Shown here one piece after another: positions 1-9,609 of a DNA stretch of 64,000 nt. A model generated the notes under the pieces. That model was not told where the DNA came from. It saw only the letters and a program-made list of their open reading frames with translations, and searched no databases. Numbering within the stretch: position 1 is the first letter of the stretch; the number at the start of each line of letters is the position of its first letter. Origin of the DNA: Aquimarina mytili (lineage in GTDB: Bacteria; Bacteroidota; Bacteroidia; Flavobacteriales; Flavobacteriaceae); NCBI RefSeq assembly GCF_016735115.1, contig NZ_JAERQJ010000001.1:903501-967500 (forward strand), read 5' to 3'. The position numbers and the translations under genes were made by a program.

Positions 1-1
1 T

Positions 2-493
2 AATATAGGATTGCTTAATAGAATATCAGCGATCTTTTTAAAGCGTCATATTAATTTGGATAGTATGACTGCATCACAATCAGAAATCAAAGATGTGTTT
101 CGATTTACTATTGCAGTAAAAGTGACCGAGGAACAGGTTAAAAAGATTGTTGGGCAAATAGAGAAGCAAATCGAGGTGATCAAAGCATTTTATCATAAAG
201 AAGAAGATATTATTTATCAGGAAACGGCTTTGTTTAAAGTAGCTTCTAAATTGTTATTTGAAGAACGACAAATCCAAAATGTAATTAAAAATAGTAATGC
301 GAATATAGTTACAGTAACCCCAGAATTTTTTGTAATTGAAAAGACGGGTAGGCGTAGAGAAGTACAGGCACTATATCATAAATTAGAACCGTATGGGTTA
401 ATGCAGTTTGTGCGTTCGGGTCGGATTGCTGTAACTAAGGAGAAAATGGATATTTCAAAAATATTAGAAAGTTTTACAGAAGAAGCCGTGTAA
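2..493 (+). CDS. ilvN: Acetolactate synthase small (regulatory) subunit, 5' truncated by window edge
   Basis: Regulatory subunit of acetohydroxyacid synthase, the first common enzyme of valine, leucine and isoleucine synthesis; it binds the catalytic subunit and carries valine feedback. The reading frame is open to base 2, and residues N-I-G-L precede L-N-R-I-S-A-I-F, the usual start of the ACT domain, so the true start lies left of the window and the TTG at 11 is internal. A C-terminal domain follows the ACT domain (I-E-K-T-G-R-R-R-E-V and Y-G-L-M-Q-F-V-R-S-G-R motifs). ilvC and ilvA lie downstream in the same direction, so an ilvD-ilvB-ilvN-ilvC-ilvA operon is likely; the first two would be outside the window. 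Confidence 0.93.
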   Translation, partial: NIGLLNRISAIFLKRHINLDSMTASQSEIKDVFRFTIAVKVTEEQVKKIVGQIEKQIEVIKAFYHKEEDIIYQETALFKVASKLLFEERQIQNVIKNSNANIVTVTPEFFVIEKTGRRREVQALYHKLEPYGLMQFVRSGRIAVTKEKMDISKILESFTEEAV

Positions 494-510
494 GGGATAG
501 CAGCGACATC

Positions 511-617
511 CTTTTATCTCTGATCCCAGAGGTTTTCGAAGGGATTTGAGATAAAAGATATAGCGGATAGCCCGACCCTAAGATGGCACTGAGTTTATCG
601 AAGTGTCGGCTAAGGGA
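511..617. repeat. REP-like intergenic hairpin element between ilvN and ilvC
   Basis: A perfect 10-bp inverted repeat (CTTTTATCTC at 511-520, GAGATAAAAG at 548-557) encloses a second inner pair (ATCCC 523-527, GGGAT 541-545). It is followed by a stretch at about 587-611 with a short GCACT/AGTGT stem. No protein is encoded. From memory, similar motifs (GATATAGCGGATAGCCC and the TTTATCGAAGTGT type) recur between genes in flavobacteria, so I read this as a dispersed palindromic repeat inside the operon. It could affect mRNA stability between ilvN and ilvC. Confidence 0.6.
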
Positions 618-701
618 TACACCCAAAAAGAAAAACAACTATAAATCAAAATTAAAAATCAATATCCTGTAACAGGAAAAAACAACTAATTAAGAAGGAA
701 A

Positions 702-2177
702 ATGGCAAATTATTTTAATACGCTATCATTAAGAGATCAATTAACACAATTAGGAAAATGTAGATTTATGGATGCCGATGAATTCTCGGCTGGAGTAGAT
801 GTACTTAAAGGAAAAAAAATTGTTATTGTAGGATGTGGTGCTCAAGGACTTAATCAAGGTCTAAACATGAGAGATTCTGGATTGGATATCTCTTATGCGC
901 TTAGAGAAGCAGCAATTAATGAAAAAAGACAATCTTATGTAAATGCTACCGATAATGGTTTTAATGTTGGAACTTATGAAGAATTGATTCCAACTGCTGA
1001 TGTGGTAATTAATCTTACACCAGATAAACAACATACTCAAGTAGTAACCGCAGTGATGCCGCTCATGAAAAAAGGAGCTACCCTATCGTATTCTCATGGT
1101 TTTAATATTGTTGAAGAAGGTATGCAGGTTAGAGAAGATCTAACTGTGATTATGGTGGCGCCAAAATGCCCTGGATCTGAAGTAAGAGAAGAGTATAAAA
1201 GAGGGTTTGGAGTTCCAACTCTTATTGCAGTGCATCCAGAGAATGATCCTCAAGGGCACGGTTTAGATCAGGCAAAAGCTTATGCAGTTGCAACTGGAGG
1301 AGACAGGGCTGGAGTATTAGAATCTTCATTTGTAGCCGAGGTTAAATCAGATTTGATGGGAGAGCAGACGATTCTTTGCGGTCTATTACAAACCGGATCT
1401 ATTTTGTGTTTTGACAAAATGTTGGAAAAAGGAATTGATGCAGGATATGCTTCTAAATTGATTCAGTATGGTTGGGAAACTATTACAGAGGGATTAAAAT
1501 ACGGAGGTATCACTAATATGATGGACCGTTTATCAAATCCGTCAAAAATAAAAGCGTTTGAATTATCTGAAGAATTGAAAGATATTATGAGACCTTTGTT
1601 TCAGAAGCATATGGATGATATTATTTCTGGACATTTCTCAAAAACCATGATGGAAGATTGGGCTAATGATGATAAAAATCTATTGTCATGGAGAGCTGCA
1701 ACTGGTGAAACTGCATTTGAAAAAACTGCAGCGGGAGCAGTTGAAATATCTGAACAAGAATTTTATGATCATGGAGTATTAATGGTGGCCTTGGTTAGAG
1801 CAGGGGTAGAACTGGCATTCGAAGCTATGACAGATTCTGGGATCATTGAAGAATCGGCTTATTATGAATCTCTGCATGAAACTCCACTTATTGCAAATAC
1901 TATTGCTCGTAAAAAGTTATTTGAAATGAATCGTGTAATTTCTGATACAGCAGAATATGGATGCTACCTATTTGATCATGCATGTAAGCCTTTATTAGGA
2001 GGTTTTATGAAAAACATAGATACCAACGTCATTGGAAAAGCATATGATCAAGGTAAAAATAATGGAGTGGATAATGCAAAATTAATCGAAGTAAACGCAA
2101 GATTAAGAAATCACCCTATCGAAGTTGTTGGAGCCAGACTTAGAGCTTCTATGACAGCAATGAAACCTATAGTATAG
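702..2177 (+). CDS. ilvC: Ketol-acid reductoisomerase, class II (long form)
   Basis: NADPH- and Mg-dependent isomeroreductase converting acetolactate or acetohydroxybutyrate to the dihydroxy acids of the branched-chain pathway. An N-terminal Rossmann domain with [11 protein letters not shown] lies at about residues 42-55. The length of 491 aa and the duplicated all-helical C-terminal region (two knotted domains, each with E-x-x-x-D/E metal-ligand patterns) fit the class II enzyme of E. coli rather than the ~330-aa class I form. The ATG at 702 sits after an AAGAAGGAAA stretch. It is separated from ilvN by the hairpin repeat and from ilvA by 101 bp without a terminator. Confidence 0.97.
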   Translation: MANYFNTLSLRDQLTQLGKCRFMDADEFSAGVDVLKGKKIVIVGCGAQGLNQGLNMRDSGLDISYALREAAINEKRQSYVNATDNGFNVGTYEELIPTADVVINLTPDKQHTQVVTAVMPLMKKGATLSYSHGFNIVEEGMQVREDLTVIMVAPKCPGSEVREEYKRGFGVPTLIAVHPENDPQGHGLDQAKAYAVATGGDRAGVLESSFVAEVKSDLMGEQTILCGLLQTGSILCFDKMLEKGIDAGYASKLIQYGWETITEGLKYGGITNMMDRLSNPSKIKAFELSEELKDIMRPLFQKHMDDIISGHFSKTMMEDWANDDKNLLSWRAATGETAFEKTAAGAVEISEQEFYDHGVLMVALVRAGVELAFEAMTDSGIIEESAYYESLHETPLIANTIARKKLFEMNRVISDTAEYGCYLFDHACKPLLGGFMKNIDTNVIGKAYDQGKNNGVDNAKLIEVNARLRNHPIEVVGARLRASMTAMKPIV

Positions 2178-2278
2178 ATAACACTAAATTTTGTTTAGCC
2201 AAGGGTCTGTTGAAGTTTTTGAGATGTGTATTGTGTAACCTTTGATGGGCCCAGGCAAACAAATAGAATTAAATAATT

Positions 2279-3544
2279 ATGAGCACGGTAACGACTACAT
2301 ATTTCCCTGAATTAGAGGATATACAAAAGGCGGCTTCTGTAATTAAAGAAGTAGCAATGGTAACTCCTTTGGTAAATAGTATTAGATATTCTAGAAGATA
2401 CGGTGCCAATATTTTATTGAAAAGAGAAGATCTTCAGCGTGTTCGTTCTTATAAAATAAGAGGTGCATTTAATAAAATAAGCTCTCTTACTCAAAAAGAA
2501 CTGGATAAAGGAGTGGTTTGCGCAAGTGCAGGAAATCATGCACAAGGAGTGGCATTTGCATGCAATCATTTACAAATTGATGGCACTATTTATATGCCAT
2601 CGGTAACGCCAAAACAAAAAGTTGCACAGACACAAATGTTTGGAGGAGATCATGTGAAAATAGTTCTTGAAGGTGATACATTTGATGATTCTTCGAAAGC
2701 CGCAATACACTTGTGTGAATTAGAAGATAAAACTTTTGTACATCCGTTTGAAGACCCAAAAACTATAGAAGGGCAAGGTACTATTGGTCTTGAAATATTT
2801 AAACAGACCGATGATCCTATTGATTATGTTTTTGTAGCTATTGGTGGGGGAGGATTAGCCTCTGGATTATGTGGAGCATTAAAAGCGCTTTCGCCTAAAA
2901 CAAAGATTATTGGAGTTGAACCCGAGGGAGCACCTTCTATGTTAACTTCTTTTCAGAATAATAAAAACACTGAAGTTTTTGATATTGATAAGTTTATTGA
3001 TGGTGCTGCTGTACAAAAGGTAGGAGATCTTAACTTTGAGATTTGTAAGGAGCATTTATCCGATATGTTTACTGTACCTGAAGGGCTTGTTTGTCAAACT
3101 ATACTTGATTTATATAATAGGGATGCCATAGTTGTAGAACCGGCAGGAGCACTTACACTAGCCGCGCTAGAGTTTTATAAAGATAAAATCAAAGGAAAAA
3201 ATGTAGTTTGTATAGTAAGTGGTAGTAATAATGATATCACTCGAACAGCAGAAATTAAAGAAAGAGCATTATTGTATGCCGATTTGAAACACTATTTTAT
3301 CGTTCGTTTTCCACAACGTGCAGGCGCTTTAAAACAATTTGTAGGCGAAGTACTTGGGCCTAATGATGATATTACTCATTTCGAATATTCTAAAAAATCA
3401 AGTAGAGAAAATGGTCCAGCTGTAGTTGGAATTGAATTGAAAGATAAAGAAGACCTCAAGCCACTTATTTCGAGAATGAAAAAATTGAATTTCTATGGAG
3501 ATTATCTAAATGACAAACCTGATTTGTTTCAATTCTTGGTGTAA
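2279..3544 (+). CDS. ilvA: Threonine ammonia-lyase (threonine dehydratase), short form
   Basis: PLP enzyme that deaminates threonine to 2-oxobutanoate for isoleucine synthesis. The PLP lysine is K59 in R-S-Y-K-I-R-G-A; the glycine-rich phosphate loop I-G-G-G-G-L-A-S-G is at about 187-195, and S-G-S-N-N-D-I closes the catalytic domain. The last ~90 residues form a single ACT-like regulatory domain, matching the 420-aa short form rather than the 510-aa enterobacterial enzyme with two ACT-like domains. It is last in the ilv operon and is followed by a strong terminator. Confidence 0.95.
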   Translation: MSTVTTTYFPELEDIQKAASVIKEVAMVTPLVNSIRYSRRYGANILLKREDLQRVRSYKIRGAFNKISSLTQKELDKGVVCASAGNHAQGVAFACNHLQIDGTIYMPSVTPKQKVAQTQMFGGDHVKIVLEGDTFDDSSKAAIHLCELEDKTFVHPFEDPKTIEGQGTIGLEIFKQTDDPIDYVFVAIGGGGLASGLCGALKALSPKTKIIGVEPEGAPSMLTSFQNNKNTEVFDIDKFIDGAAVQKVGDLNFEICKEHLSDMFTVPEGLVCQTILDLYNRDAIVVEPAGALTLAALEFYKDKIKGKNVVCIVSGSNNDITRTAEIKERALLYADLKHYFIVRFPQRAGALKQFVGEVLGPNDDITHFEYSKKSSRENGPAVVGIELKDKEDLKPLISRMKKLNFYGDYLNDKPDLFQFLV

Positions 3545-3736
3545 CATTTATTAACAGCATCGATTGCAAGTAGATTGGATTTATTTTAATCTAATTGTAA
3601 GTTCTAGTTATTTAGTTATGGCGTAGTGATATACACAATCTAAACTGATATTGAAAGTAAGTAGTATGTTACTTTTTTTTTGATTTGGCCTAGGGTATTC
3701 CTGGTAATACTTGTCTAAAATATACTTTATATAAAA

Positions 3737-3762
3737 CCTGAGATTTTTTCTCGGGCTTTTTT
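3737..3762 (+). terminator. Rho-independent terminator of the ilv operon
   Basis: Stem CCTGAGA (3737-3743) pairs with TCTCGGG (3749-3755) through one G-T pair, with a T-rich loop and a following CTTTTTT run. It lies 190 bp after ilvA. The rest of 3545-3927 shows no gene or other clear signal. Confidence 0.75.
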
Positions 3763-3927
3763 ATGCTAATTTTTTAAAGATACTTGGGTAACATTTTTGC
3801 ATTTTGTGACATTTATGGTAGTGTTTCTTTAATGGTGGAATGTAATTGTTGTTCTGTTAACAATCTTTATTACTTCAACAGATAAAAAACACAACCCTAA
3901 AATTTGAAATAACTGATTTAATTAATA

Positions 3928-4488
3928 ATGAAAAAAACTTTTTTATTTATCGCTTTCAATATTTGCGTTGTTTTGGGTGTTCATGCCCAAGAAATATCAA
4001 ACTCAATCAAAGTTAATCCGCTAGCCTTATGGGATGGCTCTGATTTATTATCTTATGAAAGAGGAATTACGAAACACTCTTCTGTGTTATTTGGTGCAGG
4101 AATAGGTAGATTCAGAGTTGGTGGTTTAAAATATAAGTCTCAAGGGGCATCTTTGCAATATCGATACTACTTTACAGAGTCAATTAACAAATTCTACTTA
4201 GGTGCACTAGCCCACTATCAAGGAGGGGAGGTTATACCCGGTGAAGAAGAGACTATTGAATTTGCTTTGGCTTTTTTCACTATTAATCGACCCATTTATT
4301 TTCATTCATTAGGAGGCGGTATTAAATCGGGATATCAATTGGCTAATAAAGGTGGTCTCACGTTAGATCTCAATCTAGGGATTAGCTATATGCCATTTAA
4401 TTATAAAGATCATGGTACAATTACGGTAAAGTTAAAAGAAAATGGTATCATACCAACGTTTGGATTTGGTCTGGGGTACTCATGGTAA
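3928..4488 (+). CDS. Putative outer-membrane beta-barrel protein (hypothetical)
   Basis: A 186-aa exported protein with a clear signal peptide (basic start, hydrophobic core about residues 4-18, ending G-V-H-A-Q, a typical Bacteroidota cleavage site). The mature part alternates hydrophobic and polar residues, is rich in Gly and aromatics (A-G-I-G-R-F, Y-R-Y-Y-F, L-G-G-G-I-K-S-G-Y), and ends in F-G-L-G-Y-S-W, an aromatic end typical of small outer-membrane barrels. I do not recognise a named family. It is a single gene between two terminators, so probably monocistronic. Confidence 0.65.
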   Translation: MKKTFLFIAFNICVVLGVHAQEISNSIKVNPLALWDGSDLLSYERGITKHSSVLFGAGIGRFRVGGLKYKSQGASLQYRYYFTESINKFYLGALAHYQGGEVIPGEEETIEFALAFFTINRPIYFHSLGGGIKSGYQLANKGGLTLDLNLGISYMPFNYKDHGTITVKLKENGIIPTFGFGLGYSW

Positions 4489-4552
4489 TCACTATTCTGT
4501 TATCATTTTAGTACCCGTTTTTTTGATACATTATATTATTAATAATAAAAAG

Positions 4553-4582
4553 AACCCCTTGTTAATTCAACAAGGGGTTTTT
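4553..4582. terminator. Bidirectional terminator between the barrel gene and the alginate catabolic operon
   Basis: AACCCCTTG (4553-4561) pairs perfectly with CAAGGGGTT (4571-4579). A T-run follows on the plus strand and an A-run precedes it, giving TTCTTTTT on the minus strand. It can end both the plus-strand barrel gene and the minus-strand operon that finishes at 4674. Confidence 0.85.
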
Positions 4583-4673
4583 CGACATTAGCTAATAGCT
4601 GAGTCGTTCAAGAGTAATCTAATTTCAGTTTTGATTTATTACATAACTAAAACACAAAACACAAAACATAAAA

Positions 4674-5351
4674 TCAACTTTCTTTTTTTAATTTTTGTAC
4701 TATCTGAATTGATTTATAAGTTAATTTCTCAATCATCTCATAGTCAAAATCACCATTACTGTTTTTAACGATAAGTTTTGATCCCATCCCTACACAATGA
4801 GCTCCTGAAAGGAACCAGTTTCTTAAATTTTCTTCTTCAGGAGTAACGCCACCACTAGGCATGATACTTGACCATGGACAAGGAGCTTTAATACTTTTAA
4901 TAAAATCAGGACCTCCTATTTGAGCCGCAGGAAAAATCTTCACAACTTCTGCTCCAAGTTCTTCGGCATAATTGATCTCTGTTAACGTGGCGCAACCAGG
5001 TAGCCAAGCAATTTTTCTTCGATTACAGACTTTTGCGATATCGGGATTTAGTATCGGTGATACGATAAAATTAGCTCCTTTTTGAATATAAAGAGAAGCG
5101 GTTCCCGAATCGACTACAGATCCAATACCAAGAATCATATCTGGAAGATTTTTAGCACACCACTCGATAACCTTAGAAAATACGTCTTGAGCATTATCGC
5201 CTCTATTCGTAAATTCAAATACTCGTGCACCTCCATTATAACATGCTTTAATCACTTTTTGAACGATTTCAGGGTCATGATAATAAAACAATGGAACTAT
5301 CCCTGTTTGACTCATGGTTTGCGTGACTTCTATTCTTGTATATTTTGCCAT
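4674..5351 (-). CDS. eda: 2-keto-3-deoxy-6-phosphogluconate (KDPG) aldolase
   Basis: Class I aldolase that splits KDPG into pyruvate and glyceraldehyde-3-phosphate, the last step of alginate monomer breakdown before central metabolism. Expected residues are visible: the catalytic glutamate E46 in V-F-E-F-T-N-R-G, the Schiff-base lysine K138 in E-V-V-K-I-F-P-A, and the phosphate-binding P-S-G-G-V near 167. At 225 aa it is slightly longer than the enterobacterial enzyme (213 aa). Its ATG overlaps the stop of the kinase gene by one base (TAATG), so the two are translationally coupled, kinase first. Confidence 0.93.
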   Translation of the reverse strand: MAKYTRIEVTQTMSQTGIVPLFYYHDPEIVQKVIKACYNGGARVFEFTNRGDNAQDVFSKVIEWCAKNLPDMILGIGSVVDSGTASLYIQKGANFIVSPILNPDIAKVCNRRKIAWLPGCATLTEINYAEELGAEVVKIFPAAQIGGPDFIKSIKAPCPWSSIMPSGGVTPEEENLRNWFLSGAHCVGMGSKLIVKNSNGDFDYEMIEKLTYKSIQIVQKLKKES

Positions 5352-6355
5352 TATCGTATGATTCGACCACTCAGGTTACCCTGAATAATATTCAGTATTT
5401 CTTTTTCGGTAACTAAATTAGCATCACCTTCAATCGTATGTTTAATCGCACAAGAGGCATTAGCAAACTCAAGTGCCATGACATCATCATAGTGTAAAAG
5501 ACCATGAATTAATCCCGCAGCATAAGCATCACCTGTACCAATTCTATCAATTACATGAGTAATTTCTAACTCATCTGTTTGAGCATAGTCATTTCCATTC
5601 CACATTCTGGCTCTTATTTTATGCCAATTGGCATTAATAGATATTCTGGTCTTATCAAATACCTTTTTTATACTTGGATGTTCACTCATCAATAACTTGC
5701 TTCCTGCAATAAAACCTTCTTTAGTATGTGCAAATGTAGTGGTTAGTAGTTCATTTATTTCATTAGGACCGCCAATAAAAATATTGGACATACTTACTAA
5801 CTCATTAAGAGTTTCAAATGCATTCTTTTCGTAGTTCCATAAATTACTTCGATATGCTGGGTCTGCAGATATTGTAATTCCTTTATTATTAGCGACCCTA
5901 AGCCCTTCTTTAAGCGCTTTATAAGCATTATAGGATAGGGCAGGAGTAATACCAGTCCAATGGAACCAAGTACAATCTTCAAGAATTGTAGGCCAATCTA
6001 TCTCTTTTGGGTCAATGTTACTAAACGCAGTTTGAGATCTGTTGTATGATATTGTACTAGATCTCATCACCGCGCCTACTTCCAGAAAATATAAACCTAA
6101 AGGATGTTCAGAATTGATAATTGAGCTTGTATTTACACCAAACTTTTGGAGGTAACTTTTTGCAGCATCACCTACAAAATCATTAGATACAGCGGTAATA
6201 TGCTGTGTTGCATTACCTAATTGAGATAGAGAAATTGCAACATTAGCCTCTGTTCCGCCAAAGTAATACTCTAGTTGGTTAGATTGTTTTAATTTTTTAT
6301 TTCCCAGTGGAGCAATACGCATTAAAACTTCTCCAAAGGTTACTACTTTCTCCAT
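5351..6355 (-). CDS. kdgK: 2-keto-3-deoxygluconate (KDG) kinase, PfkB family
   Basis: Phosphorylates KDG, made from the alginate monomer DEH, to KDPG. PfkB signatures are F-G-G-T-E-A-N-V-A-I-S-L-S near residue 30 and the ATP/anion-hole motif R-I-G-T-G-D-A-Y-A-A-G about 45 residues before the end, with Asp as catalytic base. I start it at the ATG at 6355; a TTG two codons upstream is less likely. The position directly before KDPG aldolase and after the SDR fixes the pathway and separates it from the fructokinase-like PfkB gene at 36575. Confidence 0.9.
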   Translation of the reverse strand: MEKVVTFGEVLMRIAPLGNKKLKQSNQLEYYFGGTEANVAISLSQLGNATQHITAVSNDFVGDAAKSYLQKFGVNTSSIINSEHPLGLYFLEVGAVMRSSTISYNRSQTAFSNIDPKEIDWPTILEDCTWFHWTGITPALSYNAYKALKEGLRVANNKGITISADPAYRSNLWNYEKNAFETLNELVSMSNIFIGGPNEINELLTTTFAHTKEGFIAGSKLLMSEHPSIKKVFDKTRISINANWHKIRARMWNGNDYAQTDELEITHVIDRIGTGDAYAAGLIHGLLHYDDVMALEFANASCAIKHTIEGDANLVTEKEILNIIQGNLSGRIIR

Positions 6356-6496
6356 TTTCAACTTTGATTTATTTGTTGATCTAGACTTTTAATTAACATC
6401 CGGATCTACATTTATATTAGTATTATATCCCAAAATAAAGGTTATTAAGTGCTGGTTAACTAATTTACTATTTTAACGTTATAAAATTCTTTATTT

Positions 6497-7258
6497 TTAA
6501 ATCCCTAAAGCCTGTCCTCCTCCAATTTGAATTGTTTCAGCCGTTAAAAAGGCTGCATCATTACTTGCTAAGAAAGAAACCACAGAGGCTACATCTTCGG
6601 GTTGGCCTAATCGTCCTAGTAAAATATTATTTTTCCATGAGGCAAAAACTTCTGGTTTTGTAGATTTAATTTGCGCGTGGAATGGCGTGTCAATTGTACC
6701 GGGAGATACTGCATTTACTCTAATTCCATACTCTGCTAGATCTTTTGCTAATGCCCTGGTTATTGCATTAACAGCTGCTTTAGAGGTTCCATAGATTCCA
6801 GCTCCAGGTCCACCGGCAGTCCATCCTGCATTAGATGTATAGTTAATTATAGAGGCGTTATCTCCTTTTTTAAGAAAAGGAATAGCGGCTCTTGAAGCAA
6901 AGAAGGTAGAGTCAAGGTTTAATGCCATTACGGCTCTGTAAAACTCTGTTGTCATTTCTTCGAATCTTGACCTTCCTCCTAATCCACCGGCATTATTCAC
7001 GAGCACATCAATTTTACCATACTTTTCTCCAATAGCATTAATGTTTGATGTTACAGCTTCTTCGTTTGTAACGTCAAATCCATAGTACTCTGCAGTTATT
7101 CCTAGTGCGGTAAGCTCTTCTATTCTTTCAGCTCCTTTATCATCCTCTATACCATTTAATATTACAGTATATCCATCGTTGCCTAATCTTTTTGCAACTT
7201 CAAAACCGATACCACCGGTAGCACCAGTTACAACGGCAACTTTTCCATTTAAATTCAT
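6497..7258 (-). CDS. SDR-family oxidoreductase, probable DEH reductase of alginate catabolism
   Basis: Short-chain dehydrogenase of 253 aa. The cofactor motif T-G-A-T-G-G-I-G is at 11-18, N-N-A-G-G near 88, and the catalytic Tyr and Lys are in Y-G-T-S-K, about 155-165. In alginate loci of marine bacteria an SDR at this position reduces 4-deoxy-5-hexoseulose uronate (DEH) to KDG with NAD(P)H. Here it sits between the uronate carrier and KDG kinase, which is the main support for that substrate; SDR sequence alone cannot prove it. The 141-bp gap to the kinase has no clear terminator. Confidence 0.85.
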   Translation of the reverse strand: MNLNGKVAVVTGATGGIGFEVAKRLGNDGYTVILNGIEDDKGAERIEELTALGITAEYYGFDVTNEEAVTSNINAIGEKYGKIDVLVNNAGGLGGRSRFEEMTTEFYRAVMALNLDSTFFASRAAIPFLKKGDNASIINYTSNAGWTAGGPGAGIYGTSKAAVNAITRALAKDLAEYGIRVNAVSPGTIDTPFHAQIKSTKPEVFASWKNNILLGRLGQPEDVASVVSFLASNDAAFLTAETIQIGGGQALGI

Positions 7259-7276
7259 TTTTTAATAATTATTAAG

Positions 7277-8545
7277 TTAATTTTTTTCTTTTAGTGGTTT
7301 TATTTCTTTGATCAGTACAAAAATTGATAGTACTGATAGTGGCGCCAATACTGCCAGAATGATAAAAGCTGGAGTATAGGAAACAGTTGTTATTTTTGGA
7401 ATAATGAAATTCATGATCGCTACTGAAATGGCTCCAATAGTACCTGCAAGACCCGCAAGTGCTCCTACAGATTTACTTTTTAATAGATCGCTAGAAAGTG
7501 TTTGGATATTACTAATGGAAAATTGAAATCCGAAAAGCACTATAAACACGAAGGAAACAAACTTGATAGGAGTGTCTGCAAATAGAATAGCTCCTATAAT
7601 AGCTATAAAAATAATAGCTCCACCAAGTGCGATAACTCTTTTTCTTGCTTTATCAAGACTTAGAGACTTCATTAATCTTTGTACATACCAGCCACCAGCA
7701 ATGCTTCCTATAGCAGCCCCAACGTATGGAAACCATGCATACAGCCCAATCTCTTTTACATTAAATCCATATTCTTTATTAAGGTAAATAGGCATCCAGA
7801 ACACAAATAACCACCATATTGGTTCAATAAAAAACCTAGCTGCTAATATACCCCAAGCTTCTTTGAAACTAAGAATCTTTGATAGCGGCATAGCTTTGCT
7901 TTTATCTATTTTTTCTTTGTTTTGTTCTTGACCGGATAGGATATATTCTTTTTCATTGTCTGTTATCCAGGGATGTTCTTTAGGTTGTTTTTTATTAAAA
8001 ATTAACCAAGGAATAATCCACAAAAAACCAATAACACCAATGATGATAAATGTCCATCTCCAACCATATCCTTCAAATAATTCAGCGATTGTTGGTGCAG
8101 CAACAATAGAACCAATAGCGGCTCCAGCATTAAATATCCCTTGGGCGACTGCTCTTTCTTTTATAGGGAACCATTCTGCATTGTTTTTTACAGCACCCGG
8201 CCAGTTCCCAGCTTCTGAAACTCCTAATATTCCTCTATATAGACCGAGAGAAGCTAATCCCTTGGCAAAAAAGTGCAGTAAAGATGCTAACGACCAGAAA
8301 AAGATTGATAATACAAACCCGATCTTAGTGCCCACTTTATCATATACCCAACCAGAGATAAATTTACCGGCAGCATATGTGATGGTAAAAATGTTGATAA
8401 TCCAGGCATAATCTTCTTCTGTGAGCCCTAAATCTTTTTTCATTTCGGGCCACATAATTCCTAATGCTGATCTATCTATATAATTTATTATTGTGGCTAG
8501 GCATACTAGTCCAATAATCCACCATCGTAATCCTTTAACTTTCAT
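7277..8545 (-). CDS. MFS transporter, hexuronate (ExuT/ACS)-type
   Basis: A 422-aa, about 12-helix carrier of the anion:cation symporter group of the major facilitator superfamily. It starts with the family-like run R-W-W-I-I-G ... N-Y-I-D-R-S-A-L and has the loop 2-3 pattern G-K-F-I-S-G-W-V-Y-D-K-V-G-T-K (MFS G-x-x-x-D-x-x-G signature). Family members take up hexuronates and their derivatives. Eighteen bases from the SDR gene, it most likely imports DEH or other unsaturated uronates from periplasm to cytoplasm. Confidence 0.9.
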   Translation of the reverse strand: MKVKGLRWWIIGLVCLATIINYIDRSALGIMWPEMKKDLGLTEEDYAWIINIFTITYAAGKFISGWVYDKVGTKIGFVLSIFFWSLASLLHFFAKGLASLGLYRGILGVSEAGNWPGAVKNNAEWFPIKERAVAQGIFNAGAAIGSIVAAPTIAELFEGYGWRWTFIIIGVIGFLWIIPWLIFNKKQPKEHPWITDNEKEYILSGQEQNKEKIDKSKAMPLSKILSFKEAWGILAARFFIEPIWWLFVFWMPIYLNKEYGFNVKEIGLYAWFPYVGAAIGSIAGGWYVQRLMKSLSLDKARKRVIALGGAIIFIAIIGAILFADTPIKFVSFVFIVLFGFQFSISNIQTLSSDLLKSKSVGALAGLAGTIGAISVAIMNFIIPKITTVSYTPAFIILAVLAPLSVLSIFVLIKEIKPLKEKN

Positions 8546-8775
8546 ATATTTTTATTTGTTAAAGAGGCTTCTATAATGTATTTGATGTGAACTGGGGTAA
8601 AAGTCAAACATGTAATACGTATCGTTTCTTACTTAATCTATTATGTATAGTTGTATACAAATCAGTAATTTTAGCACTAATAGTTTTAAGTATAGATTAT
8701 CCCTCCTTTAATATTTTATTAGTAGATAAAAACGTGCAATTTTATGTTATCTACGATTATTCATTAGTTGATTTT

Positions 8776-9483
8776 TTAATCTTTTTGACTGTAACAGTAT
8801 TGATACAGTATTTTGAAATGCGCTTTCATTTTTTCTTTCGCTAGTTTTGGATCTTGGTTTTTTATGGCATTGTAGATATCATTATGTTCCTGTATTCCTA
8901 AAAAAGTTTGATTAGCATCGCAAACGTGGTGTTTTTCGAAATTAGTTATGATACCGGGTGTAATCATTAACATTAAAGTGTTCATAGAACTGTTTTTGCT
9001 TGCTCTTGCAATGGCCAGATGAAATAGCAAATCTTCTTGTACGGCATCTTCACCCTTGACTACTTTGTTTTCATAAGCGTCAAGAGCATCTTTCATAAGG
9101 TTTAAATCATTTTCATCCCTTCGTATTGCTGCTAATCTTGCCGTTTTGAGTTCTAAAAGAATCCGAGTTTCTACTAAAGATTTAAAATCGGGTTCGTTAA
9201 GTCTTAATATATCTTCAATCATACCATTTAGCGCTATAACTCCAATGTTAGCTACAAAAGTTCCACTTTGCGGGATAGACTTCAGTAACCCATAAAATTC
9301 TAGCTTCTGGATTGCTTCTCTAATGGCACTTCTACTTACTTCGAATTTTTCTGATAATGTTCGTTCAGAAGGTAGTTTATCTCCAGGTTCTAAGTTTTTA
9401 TAGTTAATTAAATCCCGTATTTGAGAAATAATTTTTCTTTGGATTTGTTCATTTTCATTTTTTGTTAGTATTTCTAATTTCAT
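8776..9483 (-). CDS. FadR-type GntR transcriptional regulator (alginate locus, copy 1)
   Basis: A 235-aa regulator with an N-terminal winged helix (about residues 10-75: L-P-S-E-R-T-L-S-E-K-F-E-V-S-R-S-A-I-R-E-A-I-Q-K-L) and an all-helical FCD ligand domain (about 90-225). FCD domains usually sense small organic acids, so KDG, DEH or a related uronate is a plausible inducer. It is the first gene after the double operator at 9509-9533, so it is probably autoregulated and co-transcribed with the carrier, SDR, kinase and aldolase genes. It is clearly paralogous to the regulator at 23023-23736 (shared S-L-V-E-T-R-I and L-M-L-V/M-I-T-P blocks). Confidence 0.92.
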   Translation of the reverse strand: MKLEILTKNENEQIQRKIISQIRDLINYKNLEPGDKLPSERTLSEKFEVSRSAIREAIQKLEFYGLLKSIPQSGTFVANIGVIALNGMIEDILRLNEPDFKSLVETRILLELKTARLAAIRRDENDLNLMKDALDAYENKVVKGEDAVQEDLLFHLAIARASKNSSMNTLMLMITPGIITNFEKHHVCDANQTFLGIQEHNDIYNAIKNQDPKLAKEKMKAHFKILYQYCYSQKD

Positions 9484-9508
9484 AGTATAAAATAGATATT
9501 AACTAAAA

Positions 9509-9538
9509 TTGGTTAACCAGATTGGTTTTCCAAAATTA
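9509..9538 (-). promoter_or_regulatory. Double GntR operator and -7 box for the regulator/catabolic operon
   Basis: Two 12-bp palindrome-like boxes, TTGGTTAACCAG (9509-9520) and TTGGTTTTCCAA (9522-9533), stand 13 bp apart centre to centre. On the minus strand the upstream box merges with TAATTTTG (9531-9538), a match to the Bacteroidota -7 element TAnnTTTG. The start codon is 26 bp downstream. A bound regulator would cover the promoter. Confidence 0.75.
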
Positions 9539-9609
9539 AAAAATTATTTGTTACAATAAAAGGATATTAGTGATTATAATTTTACTTGATTTTTCCCTTT
9601 CTGCCGATA

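Noticed and set aside
5082..5384. Plus-strand reading frame of 100 codons
   Set aside because: Lies opposite KDPG aldolase and kdgK, which have complete family motifs; it has no recognisable protein features.
7956..8411. Plus-strand reading frame of 151 codons
   Set aside because: Antisense shadow of the MFS carrier, with a composition typical of reversed membrane protein codons.
8587..8844. Plus-strand 85-codon frame in the gap before the MFS gene
   Set aside because: Overlaps the 3' end of the GntR gene; hydrophobic but without a start context or family; probably chance in AT-rich DNA.
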